From assembly GCA_027452245.1 (NCBI GenBank), contig DAIDGW010000094.1:1-64000 (forward strand): 64,000 bases of DNA. The letters run 5' to 3'. Source of the DNA: Acidobacteriaceae bacterium (GTDB lineage: Bacteria; Acidobacteriota; Terriglobia; Terriglobales; Acidobacteriaceae). Positions 45,589 to 53,670 of this stretch are shown one piece after another; positions within the stretch are counted from its first letter, which is position 1; each line of letters begins with the position of its first letter. The notes beneath the pieces were generated by a model that had not been told where the DNA came from, made no database searches, and was given only the letters and a program-made list of their open reading frames with translations. The translations under genes and the position numbers were made by a program.

Positions 45589-46065
45589 CTAGACCGCCAC
45601 AAGTTCCGCCTTACGCTCCCGTGTTCGCCATAGTCGCGCCAGCACCCAGATAGCGGCCCCGAACAGTAACGGAGACGAATAGAATCCCGGTGCCGGGCGC
45701 GGGAATGTTACCCTCGCCACCGTGTGTCCGGTGATCGTGCCCAAAGTATGTCCCAGCGCATTCAAAATCTGAATGACGGCCACGACTCCAGCCAGAATTC
45801 GCATCCAATGCTTCCCCTGCACCGCGAACACAGTGAAAGCGAAACAGAGCAGGACCGCGACCGTTAGGGCCACCAGGAACTCCCGCGATCCCAAGGTGGG
45901 CATCGGAAGCCATGGCCATCGCTGACGCAACGCGATCACCGTCGGATTGTAAACACCCAGAAATCCCGTGACCGCCTCATCCAGGGTATGCACCGCAAAG
46001 GCAGCACTGAGAAAAATCCATGGACCCGCAAATCCGGTGCCCTGCTTCGAAACCGCACGCTTCAT
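45589..46065 (-). CDS. HXXEE-type integral membrane protein
   Basis: 158 residues, four predicted helices. HTLDEAVTGFLGVY and NALGHTLGTITGHTVARVTFP resemble the conserved His/Glu pattern of the HXXEE family (function unknown, possibly an intramembrane metal or lipid enzyme). ATG 46065 has GGAGAA 6 bases upstream. Downstream of the TPR gene on the same strand with a 23-base gap, so the two may be co-transcribed. Confidence 0.7.
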   Translation of the reverse strand: MKRAVSKQGTGFAGPWIFLSAAFAVHTLDEAVTGFLGVYNPTVIALRQRWPWLPMPTLGSREFLVALTVAVLLCFAFTVFAVQGKHWMRILAGVVAVIQILNALGHTLGTITGHTVARVTFPRPAPGFYSSPLLFGAAIWVLARLWRTRERKAELVAV

Positions 46066-46088
46066 CGAGGTTCTCCCCGGGACGATTC

Positions 46089-46802
46089 CTATTTTGCCGA
46101 CCTCACATTTTGCGCAAAGACGCTTCTTGGATTTCTTTGCAAAGCTTCATCGATCGCCTTCTTCGCATCTGCTTCATCGCCTTTTTTCCGGTAAGCCAGC
46201 GCCAGCCAGACATAAGTCTCGTCCATCTGCGGATCAGCTTTGATCGCCTCGCGGAAATCGTCAATTGCCTTGTCGACATCCCCGCCGAACATTACTGGTG
46301 TCTCCAGATACTGCCGTCCTATACTTGCCAGTACTCGCGGGTTCCCCGGACCCAGTTCCATTGCCCGTTTGTTCTCCGATTGCACCTTCGGACCGTAGTG
46401 CGCTCCAGCCATGAATCCAGATCCCAGTGCAATCCGTTTTCCATACAAATCTGCCAGCAGACTATGCGCATCAGCCGACTTCTCATTCAGTTGTACAGCC
46501 TGCTTCACCTCGCCGATCGCCTCGTCCAAATCTGCAATCGCAGCTTTCCTCTCCTTCCTTAGGTCGGCTCCATCGCATCGATATAAGTCCACTTGCGCCA
46601 GATGGTAACGTGCCTCCGCGTCTGACGGATTTCGTCCCACCTTCCCTTGGTAGTACTGATATGCGGCATCTAATTCTTTCTGTGCCAGAGTCGTTCGCGC
46701 CTGGAACAGCAATTTGAGACCTTCCGAATCGGCCTCCTGCCCGAACCCCATTCCCACCCACAGTACGACCAGACCTGCACATCCCAGCCGCTTCATGTTC
46801 AT
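46089..46802 (-). CDS. Secreted TPR-repeat protein
   Basis: 237 residues from ATG 46802 (GGAG upstream; TTG 46817 also open). Signal peptide MNMKRLGCAGLVVLWVGMGFG; the cysteine context LGCAG is not a good lipobox. Tetratricopeptide repeats span most of the mature protein, the clearest being AAYQYYQGKVGRNPSDAEARYHLAQVDL, AVQLNEKSADAHSLLADLYGKRI and DKAIDDFREAIKADPQMDETYVWLALAYRKKGD. Likely a periplasmic scaffold; no partner is evident. Confidence 0.8.
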   Translation of the reverse strand: MNMKRLGCAGLVVLWVGMGFGQEADSEGLKLLFQARTTLAQKELDAAYQYYQGKVGRNPSDAEARYHLAQVDLYRCDGADLRKERKAAIADLDEAIGEVKQAVQLNEKSADAHSLLADLYGKRIALGSGFMAGAHYGPKVQSENKRAMELGPGNPRVLASIGRQYLETPVMFGGDVDKAIDDFREAIKADPQMDETYVWLALAYRKKGDEADAKKAIDEALQRNPRSVFAQNVRSAK

Positions 46803-46856
46803 GCCTGAGTTCTCCAAAAGGTCTCCAGATCTGTCCTCGTTTTGATCTCCAGTGAC

Positions 46857-47246
46857 TTACCTCTTTACCTCGCTCGTCAGTGCCAGCACGTTGTCCTCGG
46901 AATCGCGAAAGAACGTCATCCACAAATCGTGGTCCGGCATGCGCGCAATCATGTGCGGTTCGTCTTCCAACCGCACCCCGCTCTCCTTTAGCCGTGCAAA
47001 TGACGCATGGATGTCGTCAACCGCAAAATACAGCACCGATCCCGGATGGTCGAACTCCGGCTTTTCCGGTTTATCGATCATCACCCGCACACCGCCGCAA
47101 TCGAAGAATGCCAGATTCGGAGGTGCCTTGAACAGCAACTTCAATCCCAGCACGTTTTCATAAAAACCAGCGGCTCGCTCCACGTCCTGCGCCCGCATCT
47201 GAACCTGTCCCAGTCGCCTTATTCCCACGCTTTCAGACTTTTTCAT
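46857..47246 (-). CDS. VOC (glyoxalase/bleomycin resistance) family protein
   Basis: 129 residues, two beta-alpha-beta-beta-beta units. Starts RRLGQVQMRAQDVERAAGFYENVLGLKLLFKAPPNLAFFDCGGVRVMI, then HPGSVLYFAVDDIHASFARLKESGVR and DHDLWMTFFRDSEDNVLALTSEV, giving the usual metal-ligand positions (Gln, Glu-like, His, Glu). Such proteins are lyases, dioxygenases or resistance proteins; function cannot be assigned. ATG 47246; divergent from the diguanylate cyclase. Confidence 0.85.
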   Translation of the reverse strand: MKKSESVGIRRLGQVQMRAQDVERAAGFYENVLGLKLLFKAPPNLAFFDCGGVRVMIDKPEKPEFDHPGSVLYFAVDDIHASFARLKESGVRLEDEPHMIARMPDHDLWMTFFRDSEDNVLALTSEVKR

Positions 47247-47464
47247 CGTGTGATCCCCCGTCTCGAATGATGACCGCGGTTCCCTGCGCCCGTGTTACAA
47301 ACGTCACATGAAAAGGCCTGTCGATTTGCTCATACTGTTACTTGTCTTCCCCAGCACGCTCGCTGTAAAAGAATGAGGCTTCGTCCCAGCCGGCCTCGAT
47401 CCTAAGGTACAGTGCCGGTTCCCCCAAGGCCAGCCAACTTTTATGCATTTTTGAGGAGCTTTAG

Positions 47465-48937
47465 TTGTCAAACGGGCGCTCTACCACGATAGCTGCATCC
47501 GCGCTCTTCCTCGCCCATATTGCAACCGTGGCGACTTGGGGAACCATCCCCCCGGGACCATTGTTCTCGGATCTCATCCAGCTATCCCTCGGAACTCTCG
47601 TTGTAGTCGCTTCCGTCATGGCGGCGCGTCGCTCCGAAGGTCTCGCTCGTTCTTTCTGGCGCCTGGTCGCCACTGCCTATGTTCTCTGGTTCATCGGCCA
47701 GTCAACCAGCATTGCCATGGACTTGATTCCCCCCGCCAGTGCATTGGTTGGTTTCAGCAATCTGCTGTTTTCGTTCTGGTTCGTCCCCTTGGCAATGGCG
47801 ATCTTTCTCGATTCAGAAAGGGAAGCGGCCGGACTCGACAACCTCGTCATCCTCGATTTTGTTCAGGGAGTCTTATTCTGTCTCGCAGCTTATCTCTACT
47901 TCTTCTACCTGCCGAAATCTGAATCCCCAGGCGAACTGGCGCATTCCGTCTGGGCTCCCTATTTCGTTGGATACGGAGCGGTTGTTGCCGCCTTTTTGTT
48001 GCGTGCCTTCTTTAGCCGTCATCTTTCTGCGCGCTTGTTGTTCGGACGCTTCGGGAGTTTGCTCGCTGTCTCTGGAGTGATCGACGCTCTCTACTATTAC
48101 GGGCCCGGTTTTAATCTTCAGACCGGTGCCTGGTTCGATATCCTGTGGAGCCTCATGCTGCTGGTTCCATTTGCAATTGCCATTACCTGGAAGCAGCCAA
48201 AAGAGCCGGAAAGGGACCTTGCTGAATCCACGGCCGTGAAGCGAACCGGGACCGAGGTCTTCTATCTGTTCTATCCCGTGCTGGTCTTGCTCATGTCTCT
48301 GAAGATCGCCCGTGAACGTCTCGCCCTCGCTGCGGTTGTGGTTTTTCTCTCTTTTGTTTGCTCCAGCGCGCGGCTGCTTATCACTCAAAGTCGCCTGGTA
48401 CGGGTGCAGGAAGCGCTTCGCCGCGAAGCATCTCGAGACTCCCTGACGGGCTTGTGGAATCGCAAAGCGATCCTCGAGATACTGGATCGGGAACTTTTGC
48501 GGGCTGAGCGCGACGGTCAGGAGGTCGGCGTCATCATGGCCGATGTCGATCATTTCAAGTCCGTCAACGACAGCCGAGGGCATGCTGCCGGCGACATCGT
48601 CCTGCGCGTCATTTCCACCGAGATTTCCGCGGTCGTTCGTCCCTATGATTCGGTTGGACGCTATGGCGGGGAGGAATTTCTGGCGATTGCACCCGGTTGC
48701 AGCCTCGAGGAAACTCTCGATTTGGCGGAACGCATTCGCGACCGCGTCGAGCACTGTAGCGTCACCGCACACGGACACAGCCTCGGAGTCACTCTCAGTC
48801 TCGGTGTGGCTGTCGGCAACTCACTCGACCAGATGGAGAACTTGCTTCGTCATGCCGACGCCGCGTTATATCAGGCGAAAGCAAGCGGTCGCAACCGCGT
48901 GGAAGCGGGCGGCCCGCAGCCCTCGGTTCATTCGTAG
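47465..48937 (+). CDS. Diguanylate cyclase with eight-helix membrane sensor
   Basis: 490 residues from TTG 47465 (GAGGAG upstream). About eight membrane helices (10-300) with the pattern RRSEGLARSFWRLVATAYVLWF, similar to the membrane part of the degenerate kinase at 35.6-37.4 kb. A coiled linker leads into the GGDEF domain (about 320-485): DSLTGLWNRKAI, IMADVDHFKSVNDSRGHAAGD, catalytic GGEEF in RYGGEEFLAI, and an RPYD inhibitory site five residues before it. It should make c-di-GMP at the membrane with product inhibition. No c-di-GMP effector is adjacent; cytochrome c gene is convergent. Confidence 0.92.
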   Translation: MSNGRSTTIAASALFLAHIATVATWGTIPPGPLFSDLIQLSLGTLVVVASVMAARRSEGLARSFWRLVATAYVLWFIGQSTSIAMDLIPPASALVGFSNLLFSFWFVPLAMAIFLDSEREAAGLDNLVILDFVQGVLFCLAAYLYFFYLPKSESPGELAHSVWAPYFVGYGAVVAAFLLRAFFSRHLSARLLFGRFGSLLAVSGVIDALYYYGPGFNLQTGAWFDILWSLMLLVPFAIAITWKQPKEPERDLAESTAVKRTGTEVFYLFYPVLVLLMSLKIARERLALAAVVVFLSFVCSSARLLITQSRLVRVQEALRREASRDSLTGLWNRKAILEILDRELLRAERDGQEVGVIMADVDHFKSVNDSRGHAAGDIVLRVISTEISAVVRPYDSVGRYGGEEFLAIAPGCSLEETLDLAERIRDRVEHCSVTAHGHSLGVTLSLGVAVGNSLDQMENLLRHADAALYQAKASGRNRVEAGGPQPSVHS

Positions 48938-48953
48938 CCCCGACAATCTGCGG

Positions 48954-49514
48954 CTACTTCTGCCCGTCTTCCTTCACCGGTTCATTTTTCTCCGGCTCCG
49001 GCGCTGTCCCGAAGTTTGCTTTGTAGTAATCCTGCACCGCGGGTGGAAGCTTGTCGAAATGAGAAAGAAAGCTCGTGACCTTCCACATATCTTCTTCGCT
49101 GAGTACCTTGTCCCAGGCAGGCATCCCCGTATAGCGAACTCCTGTGCGGATCGTGTAGAAGATGTGCCACTCGGGATCGTCCGGCGGATCGGAAATGAAG
49201 TTTGGGGCTGGAGGAAAAAGCGAATTTTCCAATTGTGCCGGCTGTCGGTTCAGATTCCCGTGGCACAACGCGCAATTCATCGTGTACAGCTTCATCCCGT
49301 CTTCCAGATTCTGGTCTGTCGGGGGCAGAGGATTCGTCACCCGGGGCGCATGACGTTCCATCGAGGCGTCCACCGCGCCCATGGCGAGCCGACGTTCCAT
49401 GTGCGACGGTGCCACGTTGGCGGGCGTCGGGAAGAATCCCAGCATGGCCAGTCCCAGCACGGCCAGTACCAGCACAACAATCGTGAACGTCACCCCGAAG
49501 ATAAACTTGCCCAT
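48954..49514 (-). CDS. Membrane-anchored c-type cytochrome
   Basis: 186 residues. N-terminal hydrophobic anchor (GKFIFGVTFTIVVLVLAVLGLAMLGFF), a linker, then a class I cytochrome c domain: heme motif CALCH in MKLYTMNCALCHGN, and axial Met in RYTGMPAWDKVLSEEDMWKV. The anchor probably holds it to the outer face of the inner membrane as an electron carrier. Single heme; no oxidase genes nearby. A short inverted repeat (GTAGCC/GGCTAC) bridges the facing stop codons with the diguanylate cyclase. ATG 49514. Confidence 0.9.
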   Translation of the reverse strand: MGKFIFGVTFTIVVLVLAVLGLAMLGFFPTPANVAPSHMERRLAMGAVDASMERHAPRVTNPLPPTDQNLEDGMKLYTMNCALCHGNLNRQPAQLENSLFPPAPNFISDPPDDPEWHIFYTIRTGVRYTGMPAWDKVLSEEDMWKVTSFLSHFDKLPPAVQDYYKANFGTAPEPEKNEPVKEDGQK

Positions 49515-50169
49515 GCAGCCTCCGCGAACAAATCATTGTGGCAGATGCCTCAGATCTCTGCCAGCAGATCAGGTTCCGATGCACGTGCTGCGCATATTGC
49601 GGCGATTGTGACGCTGTTCTGAAAATATCTGGCAGACATTCGAAAATACACCCGCGCTCTAACTCAGTATCCCGTTCGGAAACGTCCTTGACCTGATGCC
49701 CCGAGGTACGCCCGAACCGGCCCTCGACTTTTCCACAGTTCCGATGTGACGTCTGTCCTTGCGCACGACGATGATCTTCAGAAATCATCGAATAAGGCCC
49801 AGGCCGCTCCCAAGTCTTGCCCGCTGGCGCCGAATGACCGGCAGCTGAAGTTCTTTGACATCAGGATTTTGCGAATGTTGTACTGCTCACGCGGCGAATT
49901 CGTCTTATTCAAATGAATAGTTTGCAAAAGCCGGAACTCCCCTGTACTTGTAGACTTGACTGCTAAGTGCTTGGGGCTCAGGATTTTACCTCTAAATCCC
50001 ACGCCCTCGATATTTTGCACGTACTCACGCCATCTCGCAGGTGAGTAACATGTTTGTTGTCATGGATTTGGGAGGTTTAATATCCCTTTTGCATAATCGG
50101 GATATCCTTGCGAAAACGGTGAACTGAATTCCGAAAGAAGTTCCGAGCCGGGGAGCCCCGGGCCCGGCT
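49515..50169. other. Non-coding region between cytochrome and pdh genes
   Basis: 655 bases, the largest gap in the window. An 80-codon minus-strand frame (49778-50020) has no recognised homology. Contains inverted repeat ATATCCC (50080-50086) with GGGATAT (50099-50105) separated by 12 bases in an AT-rich stretch, plus the hairpin near the pdhB end. No tRNA, riboswitch or transposon remnant recognised. Confidence 0.45.
50046..50169 (-). terminator. Possible terminator region after pdhB
   Basis: A GC-rich hairpin lies immediately after the pdhB stop: AGCCGGG (50146-50152) with CCCGGCT (50163-50169), 10-base loop. On the minus strand it runs on into CGGAACTTCTTTCGG, a weak pyrimidine tract. The AT-rich 50080-50105 inverted repeat lies further downstream. 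Confidence 0.4.
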
Positions 50170-51141
50170 TCAATAGGCTTTCAGTTTCCGGGCTTCGCGG
50201 ATCACGTCTTCCAGCTTCGGCAGATAATGCAGTTCTTGCGGAGGGGAAAAGGGAATTGCCGAATCCAGACCCGCGATGCGTACGATGGGCCCGTCCAGGT
50301 CATCGAAGGCTTCTTCGTTGATAATCGCGGCAATTTCTCCTGCCAATCCGCCCGTCCGCGAGTGCTCGTGCAAGATGATCACCTTGTTGGTCTTTTTCAC
50401 CGTCTGCGCGATGGCTTCGCGGTCCAGGGGAGACACCGTGCGCAGATCGAGGATTTCGAGATCGATTCCTTCCTTGGCCAGAAGGTCGGCTGCTTCGAGT
50501 GCGGTGTGTACCATGGCGGCATAAGTGATGACGCTCAGATCGCGGCCTTCGCGTGCAATGCGCGCTTTACCAATCGGGACGATGTAATCGTCGCTGGGCA
50601 CTTCTTCCTTGATCCGGCGATACAAGTATTTGTGCTCGAAGAAGACGCATGGATTGCTGTCGCGGATCGCCGCCTTGATCAGGCCTTTGGCGTCGTATGG
50701 CGTGGCAGGGCAGATGACTTTCAGTCCGGGATTGTGCACAAACCACATCTCCGGATTCTGCGAGTGAAACGGCCCGCCGTGCACGTATCCGCCGCTCGGT
50801 CCGCGCAGAACCAGCGGCGCCGGGGCGCCCCATAGATAATGCGTCTTGGCGACCATGTTGGAAATCTGGTTGAAGGCGCAGCCGATGAAATCCATAAACT
50901 GGAACTCCGCCACCGGACGCATGCCGGTCAGCGAGGCTCCAAACGCTGCGCCCACGATGGCCGACTCGGCAATCGGCGTGTCGATCACGCGCTCTGCGCC
51001 GAAGCGGTCGATAAATCCGTCGGTGACTTTGAATGCGCCACCGTAGATGCCGATGTCTTCACCCAGGCAGAAAACCGTCGGATCGTTTTCCATTTCTTCC
51101 CAGATTCCCTGGCGGATAGCTTCAAGATAGGTCAGTTGCAT
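50170..51141 (-). CDS. pdhB: 2-oxoacid (pyruvate-type) dehydrogenase E1 beta subunit
   Basis: 323 residues. MQLTYLEAIRQGIWEEMENDPTVFCLGEDIG, GAERVIDTPIAESAIVGAAFGASLTGMRPVAEFQFMDF, and VITYAAMVHTALEAADLLAKEGIDLEILDLRTVSPLD are diagnostic of the E1 beta transketolase-like half. With PdhA it decarboxylates a 2-oxo acid and acetylates the E2 lipoyl group. Pyruvate is most likely; branched-chain keto acids are an alternative because alpha2beta2 E1s of both kinds look alike. ATG 51141, 89 bases downstream of pdhA. The E2 gene is not in the window. Confidence 0.92.
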   Translation of the reverse strand: MQLTYLEAIRQGIWEEMENDPTVFCLGEDIGIYGGAFKVTDGFIDRFGAERVIDTPIAESAIVGAAFGASLTGMRPVAEFQFMDFIGCAFNQISNMVAKTHYLWGAPAPLVLRGPSGGYVHGGPFHSQNPEMWFVHNPGLKVICPATPYDAKGLIKAAIRDSNPCVFFEHKYLYRRIKEEVPSDDYIVPIGKARIAREGRDLSVITYAAMVHTALEAADLLAKEGIDLEILDLRTVSPLDREAIAQTVKKTNKVIILHEHSRTGGLAGEIAAIINEEAFDDLDGPIVRIAGLDSAIPFSPPQELHYLPKLEDVIREARKLKAY

Positions 51142-51230
51142 AAGAGTTCAATGAGCTTTGTCATTTCGATAAAGGATGCTCGTTCAAGTTAGTGAATGAG
51201 CACCGCAGTCGAGGGAACTGCTGGTGTTTT

Positions 51231-52625
51231 CTATTTGAAATGCGCAGCGGCTTCGGTTTCTTTGTACGCCGCGCTTCCTTTCTTAACCTTCGGCATGGCG
51301 TACTTCGGCTTGATCTCGTGGCATCCATCTTCGCAGAACACGCCGCCTTCCGCCGACTCCGGCGTCGGCATGGGCGAATTCACCGCGATCTCGCGCTCTT
51401 GCTCGATGATGCGGTCCACTTCCGCGATGAGCTTTTCGTTCTCTTTCGCCGAAAGCCATTTCTTGTCGCGCACCAAATAATTTTCGAGGCGCGCAATCGG
51501 ATCGCGCCGCTTCCAGAACTCAAACATCGGCTTGGGAACATAGGCGGCAGCGTCATGGATGGCATGACCCTTCATGCGCATCATCTTCGCTTCAATCATT
51601 GTCGGACCTTCTCCGCGGTGCGCCCGCTCCACGGCTTCGTGCGAGGCATCGTAGACCTGGCAGGCATCCGTGCCATCGACGATGACGCTCGGAATCCCGT
51701 ATCCAATCGCTCGTTCCGCCAGGTCCTTGCAGCGGTACTGCATCTCCGAAGGCGTCGAATACGCCCAGAGATTCGATTCGACCACCAGCACCAGTCCCAG
51801 ATTCTGCACGGCGGCGAAATTAATGCCCTCGTACGTCACCCCCGTTGATTGCCCGCCATCGCCGATGTAAGTCATCACCGCGAGATTCCGGCCTTGCAGC
51901 CGCGCGCCGAGCGCCACGCCCGCCATTACGGGGATTAGATCGCCGAGCATTGAAATCGGCGAAACCATATTTCGCTTCTCGATGTCGCCGAAATGCGACG
52001 TTCCGTCCCGGCCCTTCGTCGGAGAATCGGCTTTGGCCATGTACTGCATCATGGTGTCCGAGGCGCCAAATCCTCGGACGAGCAGCGATCCCTGGTTGCG
52101 GATCATCGGCGCAAACCAGTCGTCCTTGTCGAGCGCGTAGGCCGAAGCGCACGAGCAGGCTTCCTGCCCCAGACCGAAATAGACGCCACCCACCACCTTG
52201 CCCTGCTTGTAGAGATTTTCGAGCGCAATCTCCATTTTCCGGTTCAGCAGCATGTAGCGGTAAATTTCGATCGCTTGCCGTTTGTCGAGATACTTCGACT
52301 CGCGGATCGGCGGGACGGGCGCGTCAAGATCTCCGCTGACTTCGTAGCGGACGTGCTGGGTTCCGTCTTTATCTTTTTCGACCAGTTGGCGGACGGAATA
52401 ATCCGGATGCTCAAGCCGATAGTCCGGGATCGAATAAGTGCGGAGGCCGGACCCATTGGCAGATTCAGCTTTGGGGGCGCCATTCTTTCCCTGAGCGGAG
52501 CCGATAGCTCCCGCTTTGGGCGCCCCATTCCTGGCGGCTTTTGCCAGAATTGGAGCTTTGGGCCTCGAGTTCCCATTGCGCGAACGATTGCCGTTCGAAG
52601 TGTGCTTAATTTTTTTATTCCCCAT
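51231..52625 (-). CDS. pdhA: 2-oxoacid (pyruvate-type) dehydrogenase E1 alpha subunit
   Basis: 464 residues, about 100 longer than usual at the N-terminus: a disordered, Lys/Asn/Gly/Ala-rich stretch (residues 1-60, with repeated NGAPKA) precedes the fold. Thiamine diphosphate motif GDGGQSTGVTYEGINFAAVQNL, substrate-channel HFGDIEKRNM, and phosphorylation-loop-like region. Such N-terminal arms can bind E2 in some E1s. ATG 52625; lipB is 90 bases upstream on the same strand. Confidence 0.93.
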   Translation of the reverse strand: MGNKKIKHTSNGNRSRNGNSRPKAPILAKAARNGAPKAGAIGSAQGKNGAPKAESANGSGLRTYSIPDYRLEHPDYSVRQLVEKDKDGTQHVRYEVSGDLDAPVPPIRESKYLDKRQAIEIYRYMLLNRKMEIALENLYKQGKVVGGVYFGLGQEACSCASAYALDKDDWFAPMIRNQGSLLVRGFGASDTMMQYMAKADSPTKGRDGTSHFGDIEKRNMVSPISMLGDLIPVMAGVALGARLQGRNLAVMTYIGDGGQSTGVTYEGINFAAVQNLGLVLVVESNLWAYSTPSEMQYRCKDLAERAIGYGIPSVIVDGTDACQVYDASHEAVERAHRGEGPTMIEAKMMRMKGHAIHDAAAYVPKPMFEFWKRRDPIARLENYLVRDKKWLSAKENEKLIAEVDRIIEQEREIAVNSPMPTPESAEGGVFCEDGCHEIKPKYAMPKVKKGSAAYKETEAAAHFK

Positions 52626-52715
52626 GTAAGACCAGCGCGAAAGCGCGATGTATTGATGGTAACGCGAGCGAGGCTGGAACGGCTAGAGCATCTCGGGCGA
52701 ACTTCCAGGTTTGGG

Positions 52716-53576
52716 TCATGCCCAATGAGTTTCGTCTTCTCTGTGAATTTTTCGGAATTCCTCGGGCGGCTTCATGGGAACGCCGACCGTACGCCCCAGC
52801 AGCGCATCGAGTGTGTCGACGCACAGCATCTGGCTTTGGAAGACCAATCCGAGATTGCGCGAGATGGATTCGGCGACGGCGTTGATGTCGAGTTCGCGGC
52901 CGAGTTCGTTCTGCATGGACGTGACCGGCTTTGCCGTGATGCCGCAGGGGATGATCAGGTTGAAGTATCTGAGGTCCGTATTCACATTGAGCGCGAAGCC
53001 GTGGGAGGTGACAAAGCGGGAAACGTGAATGCCGATGGCGGCGAGTTTGGCCTCGGGCGCGCGGAACAGCAGGTCCTTCGACTGCGGCGAACGATTCTTC
53101 GAATCGTTCTCTTCCGCTCGGGATGACAGAGGATTGCCAGTCTCGGGGTCGGTCCACACTCCGGTCAGCCCCGCCACACGCTTGGTGGCAATGCCGAACT
53201 CGGCGCAGGAGCGCATCAGAACGTCTTCGAGGCGGCGGACAAATTCGACGACACCCAGCGTCTTACGTTTGCCGTCTGGACTGGCGAATCCGCGCAGATC
53301 GAAGATTGGGTAGCCGACGATCTGCCCCGGCCCATGAAAAGTCACATCTCCGCCGCGGTCGCATTCGAACAGTTCCACGCCGCGCTGGGTCAGCACCTCA
53401 GGCGATGCAATCACGTTGGCTGCTTTGGCGTTGCGTCCGAGCGTAATGACCGGCGAATGTTCGAGCAGGAGAAGAACATCGCCGATCTTTCCCTCTTTGC
53501 GCAGCGCGACCAGTTGTTCCTGCAGACGAAGACCGGTGGCGTAATCTACGGTGCCGAGTTGGACGACGGAGACCAT
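52716..53576 (-). CDS. lipB: Octanoyltransferase LipB, with an inserted segment
   Basis: 286 residues, longer than the common 210-250. RGGDVTFHGPGQIVGYPIFDL, catalytic Lys in AKLAAIGIHVSRFVTSHGFALNV and Cys in LIIPCGI are intact. It moves octanoate from acyl carrier protein to E2 and other lipoyl domains, matching its place between lpdA and pdhA. Between GVWTDPETGN and the catalytic-Lys segment, where family members run almost directly on, it has an extra stretch (PLSSRAEENDSKNRSPQSKDLLFRAPE) encoded by a repeat-like DNA element. The insertion keeps the frame. ATG 53576. Confidence 0.92.
   Translation of the reverse strand: MVSVVQLGTVDYATGLRLQEQLVALRKEGKIGDVLLLLEHSPVITLGRNAKAANVIASPEVLTQRGVELFECDRGGDVTFHGPGQIVGYPIFDLRGFASPDGKRKTLGVVEFVRRLEDVLMRSCAEFGIATKRVAGLTGVWTDPETGNPLSSRAEENDSKNRSPQSKDLLFRAPEAKLAAIGIHVSRFVTSHGFALNVNTDLRYFNLIIPCGITAKPVTSMQNELGRELDINAVAESISRNLGLVFQSQMLCVDTLDALLGRTVGVPMKPPEEFRKIHREDETHWA
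53062..53130 (-). repeat. Palindromic repeat element inserted in frame in lipB
   Basis: Read on the minus strand it opens TGTCATCCCGAGCGG and closes AGTCGAAGGACCTGCTGTTC, the layout of a dispersed TCATCC(C/T)GAGC...GAAGGACC element that I recall as frequent in Acidobacteriota intergenic DNA. Its centre is a perfect inverted repeat: GAACGATTC (53089-53097), 3 bases, GAATCGTTC (53101-53109). It codes for the extra LipB residues. Family identification is from memory and should be checked. Confidence 0.6.
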
Positions 53577-53670
53577 AAAATTGAGTGAGTGGAAGATTGC
53601 GTCATCGAGCGATTTACAAGTCTTGCTTCCGGTTCACTCAATCGCAGAATGGCTTAATCACCCGATCTCC

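Noticed and set aside
49778-50020. 80-codon minus-strand frame
   Set aside because: No family resemblance or convincing start site; recorded as part of the non-coding interval.
53089-53109. Inverted repeat in lipB as a terminator
   Set aside because: It lies inside the coding region with no U-tract and is explained better as the core of an inserted repeat element.
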